Source: CAVYXK01 sp963708245
GTDB lineage: Bacteria; Pseudomonadota; Alphaproteobacteria; Acetobacterales; Acetobacteraceae
NCBI GenBank assembly: GCA_963708245.1
Contig: OY970201.1
Span: 1,302,001-1,366,000, forward strand
Direction of reading: 5' to 3'
Length of the DNA: 64,000 bases
The position numbers were made by a program, and so were the translations under genes. Below, in pieces: positions 35,605 to 44,508 of the stretch (position 1 is the first letter of the stretch; the number at the start of each line of letters is the position of its first letter). A model generated the notes under the pieces. The model saw only the letters and a program-made list of their open reading frames with translations, had not been told where the DNA came from and did no database searches.

Positions 35605-35771
35605 CCTGTTCCTGCGGCAGCGGCCTTTCGCGCGAAGCGCAGCACGACGCGCGCGGCATCTTCCTGACCTTCACCTGCGCAAAGTGCCATGAGCGCAGGA
35701 TGCGCGAGTTTCGATCGGACGTGCTGAGCGATCCTGATTATTGGCACGACGAGCCCATCGAGGACTGCTGA
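35601..35771 (+). CDS. Small Cys-rich phage-type protein
   Basis: The 56-aa product reads MTCSCGSGLSREAQHDARGI, FLTFTCAKCHERR, with two CxC/CxxC pairs forming a zinc-binding knuckle and an acidic end (DYWHDEPIEDC). Conserved small proteins of this type occur on alphaproteobacterial phages and plasmids. ATGA overlap with the preceding zinc-ribbon gene indicates coupling. Function unknown. Confidence 0.65.
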   Translation: MTCSCGSGLSREAQHDARGIFLTFTCAKCHERRMREFRSDVLSDPDYWHDEPIEDC

Positions 35772-35872
35772 CCCATAGGGCGGGCGGGCATCGGCTCGAT
35801 GCCCGATCCCCATGCGCCAGAGCGCAGAGCTGGCGAGCACACCCGCTCGCCTGGAACCCGGAGAGACTGATC

Positions 35873-37006
35873 ATGAGCGATAACAACGGCACCGCACTCG
35901 CGGTGATCGACCACAAGCCGCGGCCGCGCGCGTCCAAGGTCGAAAAGCTGCCACCGGCCGAGCACCTGGTGGTGCCGGGCGCCATCCTACTCGCCGCCGA
36001 GGCAGTGAGCGCCCGCAACGACGCCGGCCGGCCATGGCTGCAAGGCGTCTTCCTGCACAGCAAGGATGGGGTCGGCCGGGCGACCGCCACCGACGGGACG
36101 CGGATGTTCGTCGCCTCGTTTCCGCTGCCCAAGGACGGCGCACCGTCATGGCTCGCCGGCGGCCTCATCATCTCGAACGACGGGCTGAAGCCTCGCCTCA
36201 GCATGATCGCGAAAGAGCATGAGGCGCGTGCGGTTCGCATCTCCTACGCGCGCGGCGCGGCGAAGGTCGAGCTGACCGACGTCACCCGTTCGATCGTCTT
36301 CCAGGCCGCGCTGAGCACCGGCACGTTTCCCGATTACGATCGGGTCTTGCAGGCCGATTCCTTCGGCGGGCTCGACGAGGACGGCAGGCCGATCGGCCGC
36401 GAGTGGGAACCGGTCGGCATCAACTCGGCGTATCTGAAACACTGCGCCGAGATCGCCAAGCTGCTCGATGCCGGGCTGCCCAAGGACCTTCGATCCAAGA
36501 ACGGCATGGTCGTGCGCGCGTACAACTCGAACGGCGATCAGGCGGCGCCCATGGTATTCGACTTCTCGACCTGGCCGGGCGCCATCCTGATCATTATGCC
36601 GGCCAAGCTCGCCTCGCCAGAAACCTCGAACGAGACGGCGGCGCTGCTGGCGCCTGCGGTCAAGCTCACGGTCGCCGCGTTGCGCGCGCATGCCACGCGC
36701 AATCGGGTGTGGGCCGAGCAGACCGACGACCCAGCGGGGAAAGCCAAGTTTCTGGAGAACGCCAAGGTATTCAACGAGCGCATCGCCGAGGTTCTCAAGC
36801 GGGCGCCAGGCCTGCCCGCGCTCGAGGACCAGAGCGAAGCGCCCGCGCAAGACGACGCGAGCGGTACCGCGGAATCGAACGAGGTCGAGGACAAGCCGGC
36901 CGAGGACGAAGCGGCCAGCGAGGATCAGATACCGGCCAATGACGAACCGAAGGTCACGCGGCGGCGCGTGGCGATCAAGAACCGCGCGCCCAAGCGCAGC
37001 GCCTGA
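35873..37006 (+). CDS. Hypothetical protein with sliding-clamp-like features
   Basis: The 377-aa product (GGAGAG seven bases before the ATG) has a middle that reads GVFLHSKDGVGRATATDGTR followed by MFVASFPLP, VELTDVTRSIVFQAALSTGT and FPDYDRVL. This pattern of a D-G-T-R/L-x-x strand and a FPDYDRVL linker recalls beta-clamp (DnaN) domains. The C-terminal 80 residues are Glu/Ala/Asp-rich and then end in a basic NRAPKRSA. It may be a phage processivity factor or clamp decoy; this is an inference from short matches, and the fold should be predicted. Confidence 0.55.
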   Translation: MSDNNGTALAVIDHKPRPRASKVEKLPPAEHLVVPGAILLAAEAVSARNDAGRPWLQGVFLHSKDGVGRATATDGTRMFVASFPLPKDGAPSWLAGGLIISNDGLKPRLSMIAKEHEARAVRISYARGAAKVELTDVTRSIVFQAALSTGTFPDYDRVLQADSFGGLDEDGRPIGREWEPVGINSAYLKHCAEIAKLLDAGLPKDLRSKNGMVVRAYNSNGDQAAPMVFDFSTWPGAILIIMPAKLASPETSNETAALLAPAVKLTVAALRAHATRNRVWAEQTDDPAGKAKFLENAKVFNERIAEVLKRAPGLPALEDQSEAPAQDDASGTAESNEVEDKPAEDEAASEDQIPANDEPKVTRRRVAIKNRAPKRSA

Positions 37007-37057
37007 GTAAGCGAGGGGAGCGGGCAACCGCTCCCCGCTTTCGTAACGGAGACAACA

Positions 37058-37771
37058 ATGGACGACACTACGCGCCAGCGCGATGCGATGATCGCCCGCA
37101 TCCGCGCCCTGATGGCGAAAACCGTGGCGAACGGCTGCACCGAGGAAGAGGCGAAGGCGGCGGCCGCGGCGGTTGACCGGCTGCTGGAGGTCTACGAGCT
37201 GACCCTCGATGAGATCAGCCTGGAAGAGCAGGAGGTCATCCAGCTCGACATCGCCGTGGCGCGACATCACGTGCGCTTCGCCGTGACGGAGATCGCCCGC
37301 TTCACCGACTGCCGCTGCTGGTCGCAACAAGGCAATATAGTCTATCTCGGCCTCGACCTCGACACGCGCATCGCCGAATATCTGACCCTGGTGTTCAAGC
37401 GCGCGATCGATCGCGAGGGCACGAGCTACACGATGTTCAACGCGGATTACGCGCTCAGTGATCGCCGCGGCCAGAACGAAATGCTGCACAGCTTCAGCGT
37501 CGGCATGGCGAGCCGGCTTGGGGAGCGCCTGCGCGAGCTCAAGTCGAAGCGCGACTTCGCGGTCAAATCGAGCGGGCGTGACCTCATGTTGATCAAGACG
37601 CCGATGCTCGACGAGGCGCTGGAGGCGCTCGGGATTGTCATCGGGCGCCCCCGGGCGGGGCGGTCGATCCGGGACGGCAAAGCCTTCGTCGCCGGCCGCA
37701 ATGCTGCGGAATCGGTCGCGATCAATCAGGGCGTCGGCGGCAGCGCTCATCGGTCAGGGAGGATCAGATGA
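37058..37771 (+). CDS. DUF2786 domain protein
   Basis: The 237-aa product begins with a helical DUF2786 module (AMIARIRALMAKTVANGCTE, EEAKAAAAAVDRLLEVYEL) and then a mixed domain with VARHHVRFAVTEIARFTDC, GLDLDTRIAEYLTLVF and SFSVGMASRLGERL. This two-part architecture is frequent on phages and ICEs of proteobacteria; its biochemical role is unknown. GGAG lies shortly before the ATG. Its stop overlaps the next start (ATGA), and it is the head of a coupled group of three. Confidence 0.8.
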   Translation: MDDTTRQRDAMIARIRALMAKTVANGCTEEEAKAAAAAVDRLLEVYELTLDEISLEEQEVIQLDIAVARHHVRFAVTEIARFTDCRCWSQQGNIVYLGLDLDTRIAEYLTLVFKRAIDREGTSYTMFNADYALSDRRGQNEMLHSFSVGMASRLGERLRELKSKRDFAVKSSGRDLMLIKTPMLDEALEALGIVIGRPRAGRSIRDGKAFVAGRNAAESVAINQGVGGSAHRSGRIR

Positions 37772-37968
37772 CGCGCGACGAGAAATTGGCGGTTCATCTT
37801 GAGCACGTCATTTGGGAAGACTTGCCAGAGGGCACGAGGTTGAGTGCCGCCGAGGTCGAACGCCTCATGACTGCCGCTACAGATGAGCAGAGGCGTCGCG
37901 TTTATGAGCGCGCATTGATCCGATCGCCATTGCTCCTGGAGGATGAACCCTCGGAGGAAACATCGTGA
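37768..37968 (+). CDS. Small hypothetical protein
   Basis: The 66-aa product, MTRDEKLAVHLEHVIWEDLP to LLLEDEPSEETS, is mostly helical with an acidic end. A GGGAGG motif precedes the ATG inside the upstream gene, and its stop overlaps the next GTG. The tight packing supports it as real; no family is recognised. Confidence 0.65.
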   Translation: MTRDEKLAVHLEHVIWEDLPEGTRLSAAEVERLMTAATDEQRRRVYERALIRSPLLLEDEPSEETS

Positions 37969-38834
37969 CAGTCATTGGCACCGGCATCAGTTGGACGAAC
38001 AGCACGTGGAATCCGTGGGTCGGCTGCAAGGCCGTTAGCGCCGGCTGTGAGCATTGTTACGCGCAGTATCTGGTCGAGCGGCGCTGGCAACAGGACTTCA
38101 GCAAGGTGCAATTGCGGCTCGATCGGCTGGATCACGTGCGGCGCTTCAGGCCGATCGTCGACCAAGACGGCCGCCGCGCACCGCACCTGGTGTTCGTGAA
38201 CAGCCTCTCGGATTTGTTCTTCGAGCAGGTATCGGACGAAATCATCGGTAAGACGCTCGAGGTGATGGAAGGCGCGCCTGATACGATCTTCCAGGTCCTG
38301 ACCAAGCGGCAGATCAGGGCGCGCAAGCTGCTGGTCGATCGTTATGCCAGCTCCGGTGCGCCGCCGAACATCTGGTTTGGCGTCTCGGCCGAGGACAATC
38401 GGGTTGCCGGGCGGTTGCACATCCTGCGCACGATCAAGGAGCGCACCGGCGGAGCGATGACGGTATTCGCCTCGGTGGAGCCGATCGTGGGCCCGACCGA
38501 TCAGCTCGATTTCAGCGGGCTCGATTGGGTCATCACCGGCGGCGAGAGCGGCCCACAGGCGCGCCTCATGGAGCGCGAGTGGCTGCTGGCGGCGGTCGAG
38601 CAGGCGCAGAGCCGCGGCATCGCGATTTGGCACAAGCAGAGCGGGACGATCCGCTCGCATCCGAACGTGACGGCGGCGCCGGAGCGGCTGAACCTGACGC
38701 AACGGTTCCGCTGGCTGGTGATGCACGGCTTCGAGCTGCTGCCGCAGGAGAAAGGCGGCGCGACGATCGACAAGCGCACATATCGGGCCTTTCCGCCGAG
38801 TTATCATGCGCTGGCCGCCAGGCTGAACGGCTGA
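37965..38834 (+). CDS. DUF5131 (phage Gp37/Gp68) family protein
   Basis: The 289-aa product starts at a GTG overlapping the previous stop, with GGAGGA just upstream. It shows ISWTNSTWNPWVGC and VSAGCEHCYAQ (Cys-rich radical-SAM-like entry CxxxSxGCxxCYA), DLFFEQVSDE, VLTKRQIRARKLL, IWFGVSAEDN, VFASVEPIVGP and VITGGESGPQARLM. These are the blocks of the Gp37/Gp68 family found on many phages. An iron-sulfur-dependent modification role has been suggested for the family but is not settled. Confidence 0.9.
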   Translation: MTVIGTGISWTNSTWNPWVGCKAVSAGCEHCYAQYLVERRWQQDFSKVQLRLDRLDHVRRFRPIVDQDGRRAPHLVFVNSLSDLFFEQVSDEIIGKTLEVMEGAPDTIFQVLTKRQIRARKLLVDRYASSGAPPNIWFGVSAEDNRVAGRLHILRTIKERTGGAMTVFASVEPIVGPTDQLDFSGLDWVITGGESGPQARLMEREWLLAAVEQAQSRGIAIWHKQSGTIRSHPNVTAAPERLNLTQRFRWLVMHGFELLPQEKGGATIDKRTYRAFPPSYHALAARLNG

Positions 38835-38931
38835 CCCAGGGGGAAGCCGTCGCCGGCGGCGGCTTCTCTCTGCGCCAGAGCGCGCAGACCGTTGGGCATC
38901 CCCGCCCAGCCGCGAACCAGGAGTGACGCAC

Positions 38932-39636
38932 ATGAGAACCAAGCCGAAGCGCCAAGCCGCCAAGCCCAGCAAGCGGGCAGTCAGCAAGCCGGTGAACACG
39001 AAGCCCGCGAAATCCCAGGCCGCACCGACGCGCGAAAGCCTTCTCGCCGAGATCGCCGCGCGGCTCGATGCCGTCGATACCGCCTGGATGGCGCAGCGGG
39101 CCGGCAAGCTGCCGGTCAACTCGACGGCATGGCTGGGCACCGAGCTAAGCCGCCTGATCGAGCAGCTCGACGAGCTGCGCGATTGGGACGGCGGCGACGG
39201 CAGAGAACTCATTGCCCGCCAGCTTGGCGCGAAGCCGGGAGAGATCCCGTCATGGGCCCGGCCTGGCACGTTCCTGCTCTGGCTCGACTACGTGCCGATC
39301 CGCTGCATCTGGGGCGGATTTGCGTTCAACGCGAGCATCGTGGCAGCCAATCCCGACGGGCTCTGGGTCAGCCCCACCGGGTATCGCTCGTTTTACGAGG
39401 CGATCGGCGACAGCGCGGTCGATGTGCGCGCCTACTTCCGCCAAACCATCGAGCGTTTCACGCGGGACAAAAAGTTCAAGCTGGTGCAGCTCGAGAAAGA
39501 CGCGGCGGATGAGTGCCGGCGGATTTTGCAGGAGCCCGAGAGCGCCTGGCTGCGCGAGGCCCTGGCGCGCGGCCCGGTCGATCGGATTCCGCTGCCAGCT
39601 CATCTGCAGGCCGTGCAGCAACATCTGGCGCTGTGA
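38932..39636 (+). CDS. Hypothetical phage/ICE-type protein
   Basis: The 234-aa product has a Lys/Ala-rich basic N-terminus (TKPKRQAAKPSKRAVSKPVN) and a folded remainder with WMAQRAGKLPVNSTAWLGTE and WLDYVPIRCIWGGFAFNASI. AGGAG lies eight bases before the ATG at 38932, which is preferred over the GTG three codons earlier. No family is recognised; the basic tail suggests DNA or RNA binding. It is followed after ten bases by the broken DUF3846 gene. Confidence 0.6.
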   Translation: MRTKPKRQAAKPSKRAVSKPVNTKPAKSQAAPTRESLLAEIAARLDAVDTAWMAQRAGKLPVNSTAWLGTELSRLIEQLDELRDWDGGDGRELIARQLGAKPGEIPSWARPGTFLLWLDYVPIRCIWGGFAFNASIVAANPDGLWVSPTGYRSFYEAIGDSAVDVRAYFRQTIERFTRDKKFKLVQLEKDAADECRRILQEPESAWLREALARGPVDRIPLPAHLQAVQQHLAL

Positions 39637-39646
39637 GGAACCCGTC

Positions 39647-40244
39647 ATGAAAGCACTCTTCATCGACGCCGCGGCGCGCACGATCAGCGAGGTTGATATG
39701 CCGGCCTCACCGATCTGCAACGCATGGTTGGCGGCTATATCGAAACGGCGAAAATGTGGGACAGCGGTGACGTCCTGTTCGTTGACGACGGGGGCTGTTC
39801 AAGCCGCAAGCTCACTTCTTCCGCATCGAGGGCAATGCGCAGCCGCTCGCCGGCAACGGCGTGGTGGTCGGCGGCGACCGATACGACCGCGAAGGCGAGT
39901 ATCTCGGCAGTGCCGATCCGATCGTAACGGTCGCCGATCTTACCGCCATCGTGCGGTTTCTCTCGCGCGCGGAGACCGACGCCTGGGCGAAGGCGAACGC
40001 GTCGGAGCCGGCATCGGTCGCCATTTTCGTCGATGAGGACGGCACAACCGAACGCCGTGTGCTCGGCCGCTTCGGCGCGCTGTTCGCGCAAATGCCGCCG
40101 GAGCCGACGACACCAATTCCGCTGACCGAACGCGAGATGAAGGCGCTCGCACAGCTCTTGATGGGCACCAGCGGCGATCTCCCCGTCGACGTGGCGGTCA
40201 GCATCCTGGAAAAGCTGCGAGACGCAACGATACCAAAAGATTGA
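39647..40244 (+). pseudogene. DUF3846 family gene with two frameshifts
   Basis: MKALFIDAAARTISEVDMPA starts in one frame, LTDLQRMVGGYIETAKMWDS and GDVLFVDDGG follow in a second, and LFKPQAHFFRIEGNAQPLAG and GNGVVVGGDRYDREG to the end lie in a third. This matches DUF3846, a small phage/plasmid family of unknown role, with an extended C-terminus here. The breaks are near 39705 and at a run of five G near 39797. Genuine decay or base-calling errors at homopolymers are both possible. Confidence 0.75.
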
Positions 40245-40288
40245 AGCTCATCAGAGCCTGTCTCTAAGCGAAGCCGGAACGGAATAGC

Positions 40289-41029
40289 TCAGCCGACAGC
40301 CGGGGATCTAACGGGGACAGGGCGCACCACTGCTGACGCACAGTCAGGGCACCTGTCGTGCGTCACCAACCCCTCACGGATCTCCCTTTCCTTTGCAGAG
40401 AACCTCCTATTGTGGACTGTTCCAAGCTTGTGCAGATGGGCCTCGAGACGCTCAACTTGGAGTAGCACAGTCGCTTGCGCCTGATCCTCTGGCGTAGAAG
40501 CCGCCCCGTTGCCCCGGGCAAGGCCAACGAGCCATGTGATGCCCGATGGCGCATCCTTCGCCATGCGGAACTGAGCGCGGACAGCTCCCTCCAGTGCTTC
40601 GTCTCCGTCTGCCACCGCAAGTCCCTCTGAGCTGCCAGCTAGATAGTGCCACAGCGCGCGATAGCCCCTCAGCTTGGGATCGACAATCGTGCCAAGCACC
40701 TCACGCCCCGCATCGAAGGACCTTGGCGTAGTCGCCTTCCCACATCGCGCGCTGCCAAGCAATTTCGTGGCGTACTGCCGAGGCAAGTTCGGTCATCGCG
40801 GGAAACTCTTCTTGGATCGTCCTATCACGGGCATCGAGAATATCCCCTGGTTCGCTTCTTCCCATTCGGCCTCATGCTCCAGGAAAATGCCAAGGTTTTC
40901 TTGGATCGTGTTGGCGTCGACGTTCGTCGACTGATCGATGCCTAATTCGAGCTCGGCTTGCAGGTCTGGATGGAAATGGCTGCGCCGTCGTCGGTCAGTT
41001 AGGTACGCGACAGGGACTTCACGAGCCAT
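40289..41029 (-). pseudogene. Decayed gene downstream of the defence cassette
   Basis: Three frames carry successive protein-like pieces: MAREVPVAYLTDRRRRSHFH to FLEHEAEWEEANQGIFS (41029-40815), then ARDRTIQEEFPAMTELASAV with AWQRAMWEGDYAKVLR, then FDAGREVLGTIVDPKLRGYR with ALWHYLAGSSEG to a CPDC-containing end at 40289. The middle and last pieces resemble C-terminal regions following the helicase core in some DEAD/DEAH helicases of defence loci. At least two frameshifts break it. It may once have been the last gene of the cassette. Confidence 0.55.
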
Positions 41030-41226
41030 GTCCGAATGGCTCAGCTCCAGCGATGCCTACACCGTGGCGTCTTGGCCAGATACAGAATGTGTGGGCGGCA
41101 TCGAATTCCTCCTTGCGATGCAATTGACGACGATCGAAAGCGTACCAGGAACATGCGATCATCGTTCCCACATAGAACCCTTATGTTGCAGTACCTAGTG
41201 CGTCCGGCCCTGGCCTTTGCTTCTGC

Positions 41227-43992
41227 TCAGACAAGCTCGATCCAAGCAAGCAGCCGCCAATCCATGGTAACGGACTCAGAGAGCAGCCCTCTGTGAGCTA
41301 GGTCACGACGCAGCATGTCAGGTATCACGGACACAACGAGTTCTGTTCGCTTGGTGGGCGAGATCATGGACTCGGATTTCGGAGACAAATTGCCAAGTAA
41401 CGGAAGCATGACCTCGATCGCCTTGCTGCGCTGTCCCTGATCGTCCAACCCGATGGGGATGACCTTCTGGACAAAGCGCTGAACTGCGTCCTGAAGCGAA
41501 ACATGCCAGACGGTAAGAACGCCTTTAGTATTATCACCCTGAGAAGCGATTAAGGCTCGTGCGGTGGCTTCGAGTTTCTGATCTCCGTCCAAGAGCTGCT
41601 TTACGACAGGGTGCTCAAAACCAAAAAGAGACAGTCGCTCATCTCCCCTCGCTGCTGCCCGATCGGTGGTGATGCGGAATGCAGGTACGCCCGCGTCCTG
41701 GACCTCAAAGGTAGTATCCGAAACTCGAATGCACTTCGCGCCCTTCCGTACCAAAGCCGCTTGAAAATAGCGCACTAGGCGCGCCATGGCTTCTCCGCCA
41801 TCGTCCATCTGCTTGTAGTCGTCGAGCCGAAAGCCTTCCAAATCCTGAAATAACTCCCACACAATCTGCCGCGCCACGCGGGCGTTGTCGATGGCGACTT
41901 CTAGTTCCTGACGTGTCCGCACCAGCCGGGGGTCGCGAACCGCATCCTGGTAGAGTCTGTCGTACGACAACCGCTCGGAGAGCTGGCCGAGAATCTGCCC
42001 GCGCAGATCCTCCGCCACCTGACCGAACTCGTCGACCTTGCCAAGAGTCTTGGCAATCTCGAAAAGCTTTTGCTCCAGCAGAAGAAATATCTGGCCTTCA
42101 ATCGTATCTGCCGACACAAGGTTATAGACTTGAGCCGTGTGAACCTGCCCATAACGGTGAATGCGCCCAATACGTTGCTCCAGGTCCATCGGATTCCAGG
42201 GAAGATCGTGATTGAAGAGGACGCGGGCGAACTGCAGGTTTATCCCCTCGCGTCCAGCAGCAGTGCAAATGAGCACGCTGGGGCCGTCGGGCCGCTTGAA
42301 CCGGCGTTCAGCAGCGAGTTTGGCGCCGTGATCGCCTCCCTTGAGCACCTCCACACCGGCACTGGGAAACGCGCTTGTGATAGCGGTTTGCAATGAATCG
42401 ACGCTGCCGAGATACGTCGTAAAGACAACGATCTTTTCACGCGGATGAACGGCCCAAAGATCGCCCAAAGCACGAAGCAATTCGCGAGTCTTGCTCTCCT
42501 CCCCTTCGGGAATAAGCGTTAGCAGATCGCGAATTCTTTGCCGCTCAGCGGGAAGCGCAACTGAAACAAGCATCACCGCGGACTCTTCGTCTGCCGCGGT
42601 CTGCAACTCCATATCTGTCCCTTCGGATTCGAGCTTTTCGCCAAGCTTGCGGAGCAATTTTACACGGGCGTCCGCCAGAAGACGGTCCACCTGCGCACGA
42701 CCGAAAGAATCGGTCGGAAGACCAGACATCTCGTGGAATTGAAGCCGCGCGTCGGACAACGCGCGCTCGCGCCCGTCTACGTCAAGCTTCTGATCGCAGA
42801 TAATCGCCTCGTGAATGGTGAGATTAAGCAGCCGCCGACGCAGCGTTGCGCGGACAGCCGCGAAGCTAGAGGCGGCTATCTTTTGGAAGATGGTCATGAC
42901 GAAGCCGAGGGCGCGACCCTTGTTGCCAGATGCTTCCGCAAGGTTGTAACCGTCTCTGAGATAGGCGAGCAATGACTCATAAAATCGAAATTCGGGTTGG
43001 GAGAGAGGGAATGTCGAAGTGTGAACCTGGCGCCGGGCAAAGAGCGGATTGCCATGCGCATCGCAAGCATCCGCCTGGGTGCGCCTGAAGACAACCGAAT
43101 TAAGCCGATGGCGGTTGCTGAGCATATCGGCAGTGTTCAGAAATAAAGACGGATTGAGCAGCCGAACCAACATCCAAAACCGAAAGTGATCGCCCTGATG
43201 GGGCGTTGCCGAAAGCAACAGCAGGTCGCGGCTGTGGTCGCGAAGCGCTTCTGCAAGCCTGAAGTTCTGTGTTTTCGTCACTTTCGTTCCGGTTTGATAC
43301 GCCGTCAAATGATGCGCCTCGTCGAAAACGATCAGATCCCAGCGGGGCGCCTCTAGCATTTTTTTGACGCGGGCGGTGCGCTTGAGGGTATCGATGCTGG
43401 CGATCAACCTGTTATGCTTGGCGAAGGCGTTCGATTTGCGGTCGGTGACATCTCCCTCGCTGCCAAACACTTCAAAATCAAGGTGGAATGTCTCGTTTAG
43501 CTCGCGGTGCCAGTTGTTTACTAACCCAGCCGGAACGACCACCAGCGCCCGCGTCAATTCGTTCCGCGACGCAAGTTCGCGCAGCACAAGGGCCGTCTCG
43601 ATTGTCTTGCCGAGCCCCACGCTGTCGGCGATGAGGAACCTGCGAGGAGAGGCATTCGCGATACGATGGGTCAAGACGATCTGATGCGGCAGCAGGTCCA
43701 CTTTCGCGGCGGTCAAGGTGGCCGAGTTCTCAAGAAGCGGAAGCTGCTCTGCTTCGAGCGCCAGCCATAAGCGTAGCAGCAACTCCGGGGTGGCAGGACG
43801 AATACGCGAGATGACTTCCTCATCCCAGCTCAACACCGACGCGAGAGTGAACGCCGAAACCTGACGCTCGCCGTGTCTTTGAAAAAAAACTCGGGCGTAC
43901 CCGCCGGGCTCCGTGCCGATCAGGACGCCCGTTCCCAGCTCAGGGTGCGTGACGCGGGAGCCTGTTGCTAGATTAGGAGACGCGTACGACAT
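41227..43992 (-). CDS. SNF2/DEAD-like helicase of the BREX-like cassette
   Basis: The 921-aa product has a small N-terminal beta module (TGSRVTHPELGTGVLIGTEP), then a superfamily 2 motor: LLPHQIVL, Walker A in IADSVGLGKTIETALVL, DEAH in LIVFDEAHHL, SATPHQGD, and in the second half VFTTYLGSV, TAAGREGINLQFARVLFNHD and EQRIGRIHRYGQ. The last blocks are typical of SNF2/RapA-type translocases. It would move along DNA and hydrolyse ATP. The ATG at 43992 overlaps the previous gene by 20 bases; an alternative lies 12 bases upstream. It is the fifth cassette protein counted from DUF499. Confidence 0.9.
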   Translation of the reverse strand: MSYASPNLATGSRVTHPELGTGVLIGTEPGGYARVFFQRHGERQVSAFTLASVLSWDEEVISRIRPATPELLLRLWLALEAEQLPLLENSATLTAAKVDLLPHQIVLTHRIANASPRRFLIADSVGLGKTIETALVLRELASRNELTRALVVVPAGLVNNWHRELNETFHLDFEVFGSEGDVTDRKSNAFAKHNRLIASIDTLKRTARVKKMLEAPRWDLIVFDEAHHLTAYQTGTKVTKTQNFRLAEALRDHSRDLLLLSATPHQGDHFRFWMLVRLLNPSLFLNTADMLSNRHRLNSVVFRRTQADACDAHGNPLFARRQVHTSTFPLSQPEFRFYESLLAYLRDGYNLAEASGNKGRALGFVMTIFQKIAASSFAAVRATLRRRLLNLTIHEAIICDQKLDVDGRERALSDARLQFHEMSGLPTDSFGRAQVDRLLADARVKLLRKLGEKLESEGTDMELQTAADEESAVMLVSVALPAERQRIRDLLTLIPEGEESKTRELLRALGDLWAVHPREKIVVFTTYLGSVDSLQTAITSAFPSAGVEVLKGGDHGAKLAAERRFKRPDGPSVLICTAAGREGINLQFARVLFNHDLPWNPMDLEQRIGRIHRYGQVHTAQVYNLVSADTIEGQIFLLLEQKLFEIAKTLGKVDEFGQVAEDLRGQILGQLSERLSYDRLYQDAVRDPRLVRTRQELEVAIDNARVARQIVWELFQDLEGFRLDDYKQMDDGGEAMARLVRYFQAALVRKGAKCIRVSDTTFEVQDAGVPAFRITTDRAAARGDERLSLFGFEHPVVKQLLDGDQKLEATARALIASQGDNTKGVLTVWHVSLQDAVQRFVQKVIPIGLDDQGQRSKAIEVMLPLLGNLSPKSESMISPTKRTELVVSVIPDMLRRDLAHRGLLSESVTMDWRLLAWIELV

Positions 43993-44476
43993 GAAACCCG
44001 CCAACGTCTCTGGTGCTTTCGACGATCAGTTTGTAGACCCCTTTGCCGGTTGCCGCGCCGTTCCAGATGGCCCTCGTGAGACAGATCTTGCTATCTCGGT
44101 CAGCACCTCGCCCAAAGTACACCAGGTCATCCGATTCATTGATCTGGAACAGCCTGCCTGGTCCGTCCATGCAGAATACGAGACCAACGCCACCCCAGTG
44201 ATTGCTCCACGTGCGGCAAAGCGGCAGGATGTTTGCCCGAAGCCACGCATAAGCGGCGTCCGAGCCAGGCATGACCTCCATGACCGTTTGTAAGCCGCCG
44301 ACGAGAACGGTCCTTCCGCCGCCGGGCGGCGATTCAGGCAACCCCTGTTGCCGCCATTCGAGCACGACACGAAGCGGCGTTGCTTCCGTCTCCGTGATAA
44401 GGCCGCTCAGCAGCTCGGGCGACCATACAATGCTGCATCCGCGTCGCTTCCAGCTTTGGGCCGTCATCTCCTGCAT
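43973..44476 (-). CDS. Uncharacterised 167-aa protein of the BREX-like cassette
   Basis: The product reads MQEMTAQSWKRRGCSIVWSP, ESPPGGGRTVLVGGLQTVME, LPLCRTWSNHWGGVGLVFCM and ends YKLIVESTRDVGGFHVVRVS. It seems to be a small alpha/beta protein; no family is recognised. The ATG at 44476 has AGGA about seven bases upstream and was preferred over a start 17 codons earlier that would overlap the methylase. It lies 32 bases after the methylase stop and overlaps the helicase start, so it is an integral member of the operon. Confidence 0.65.
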   Translation of the reverse strand: MQEMTAQSWKRRGCSIVWSPELLSGLITETEATPLRVVLEWRQQGLPESPPGGGRTVLVGGLQTVMEVMPGSDAAYAWLRANILPLCRTWSNHWGGVGLVFCMDGPGRLFQINESDDLVYFGRGADRDSKICLTRAIWNGAATGKGVYKLIVESTRDVGGFHVVRVS

Positions 44477-44508
44477 GGTCACGTCCTTTGTCGAAGCAAT
44501 CGTGGCAA

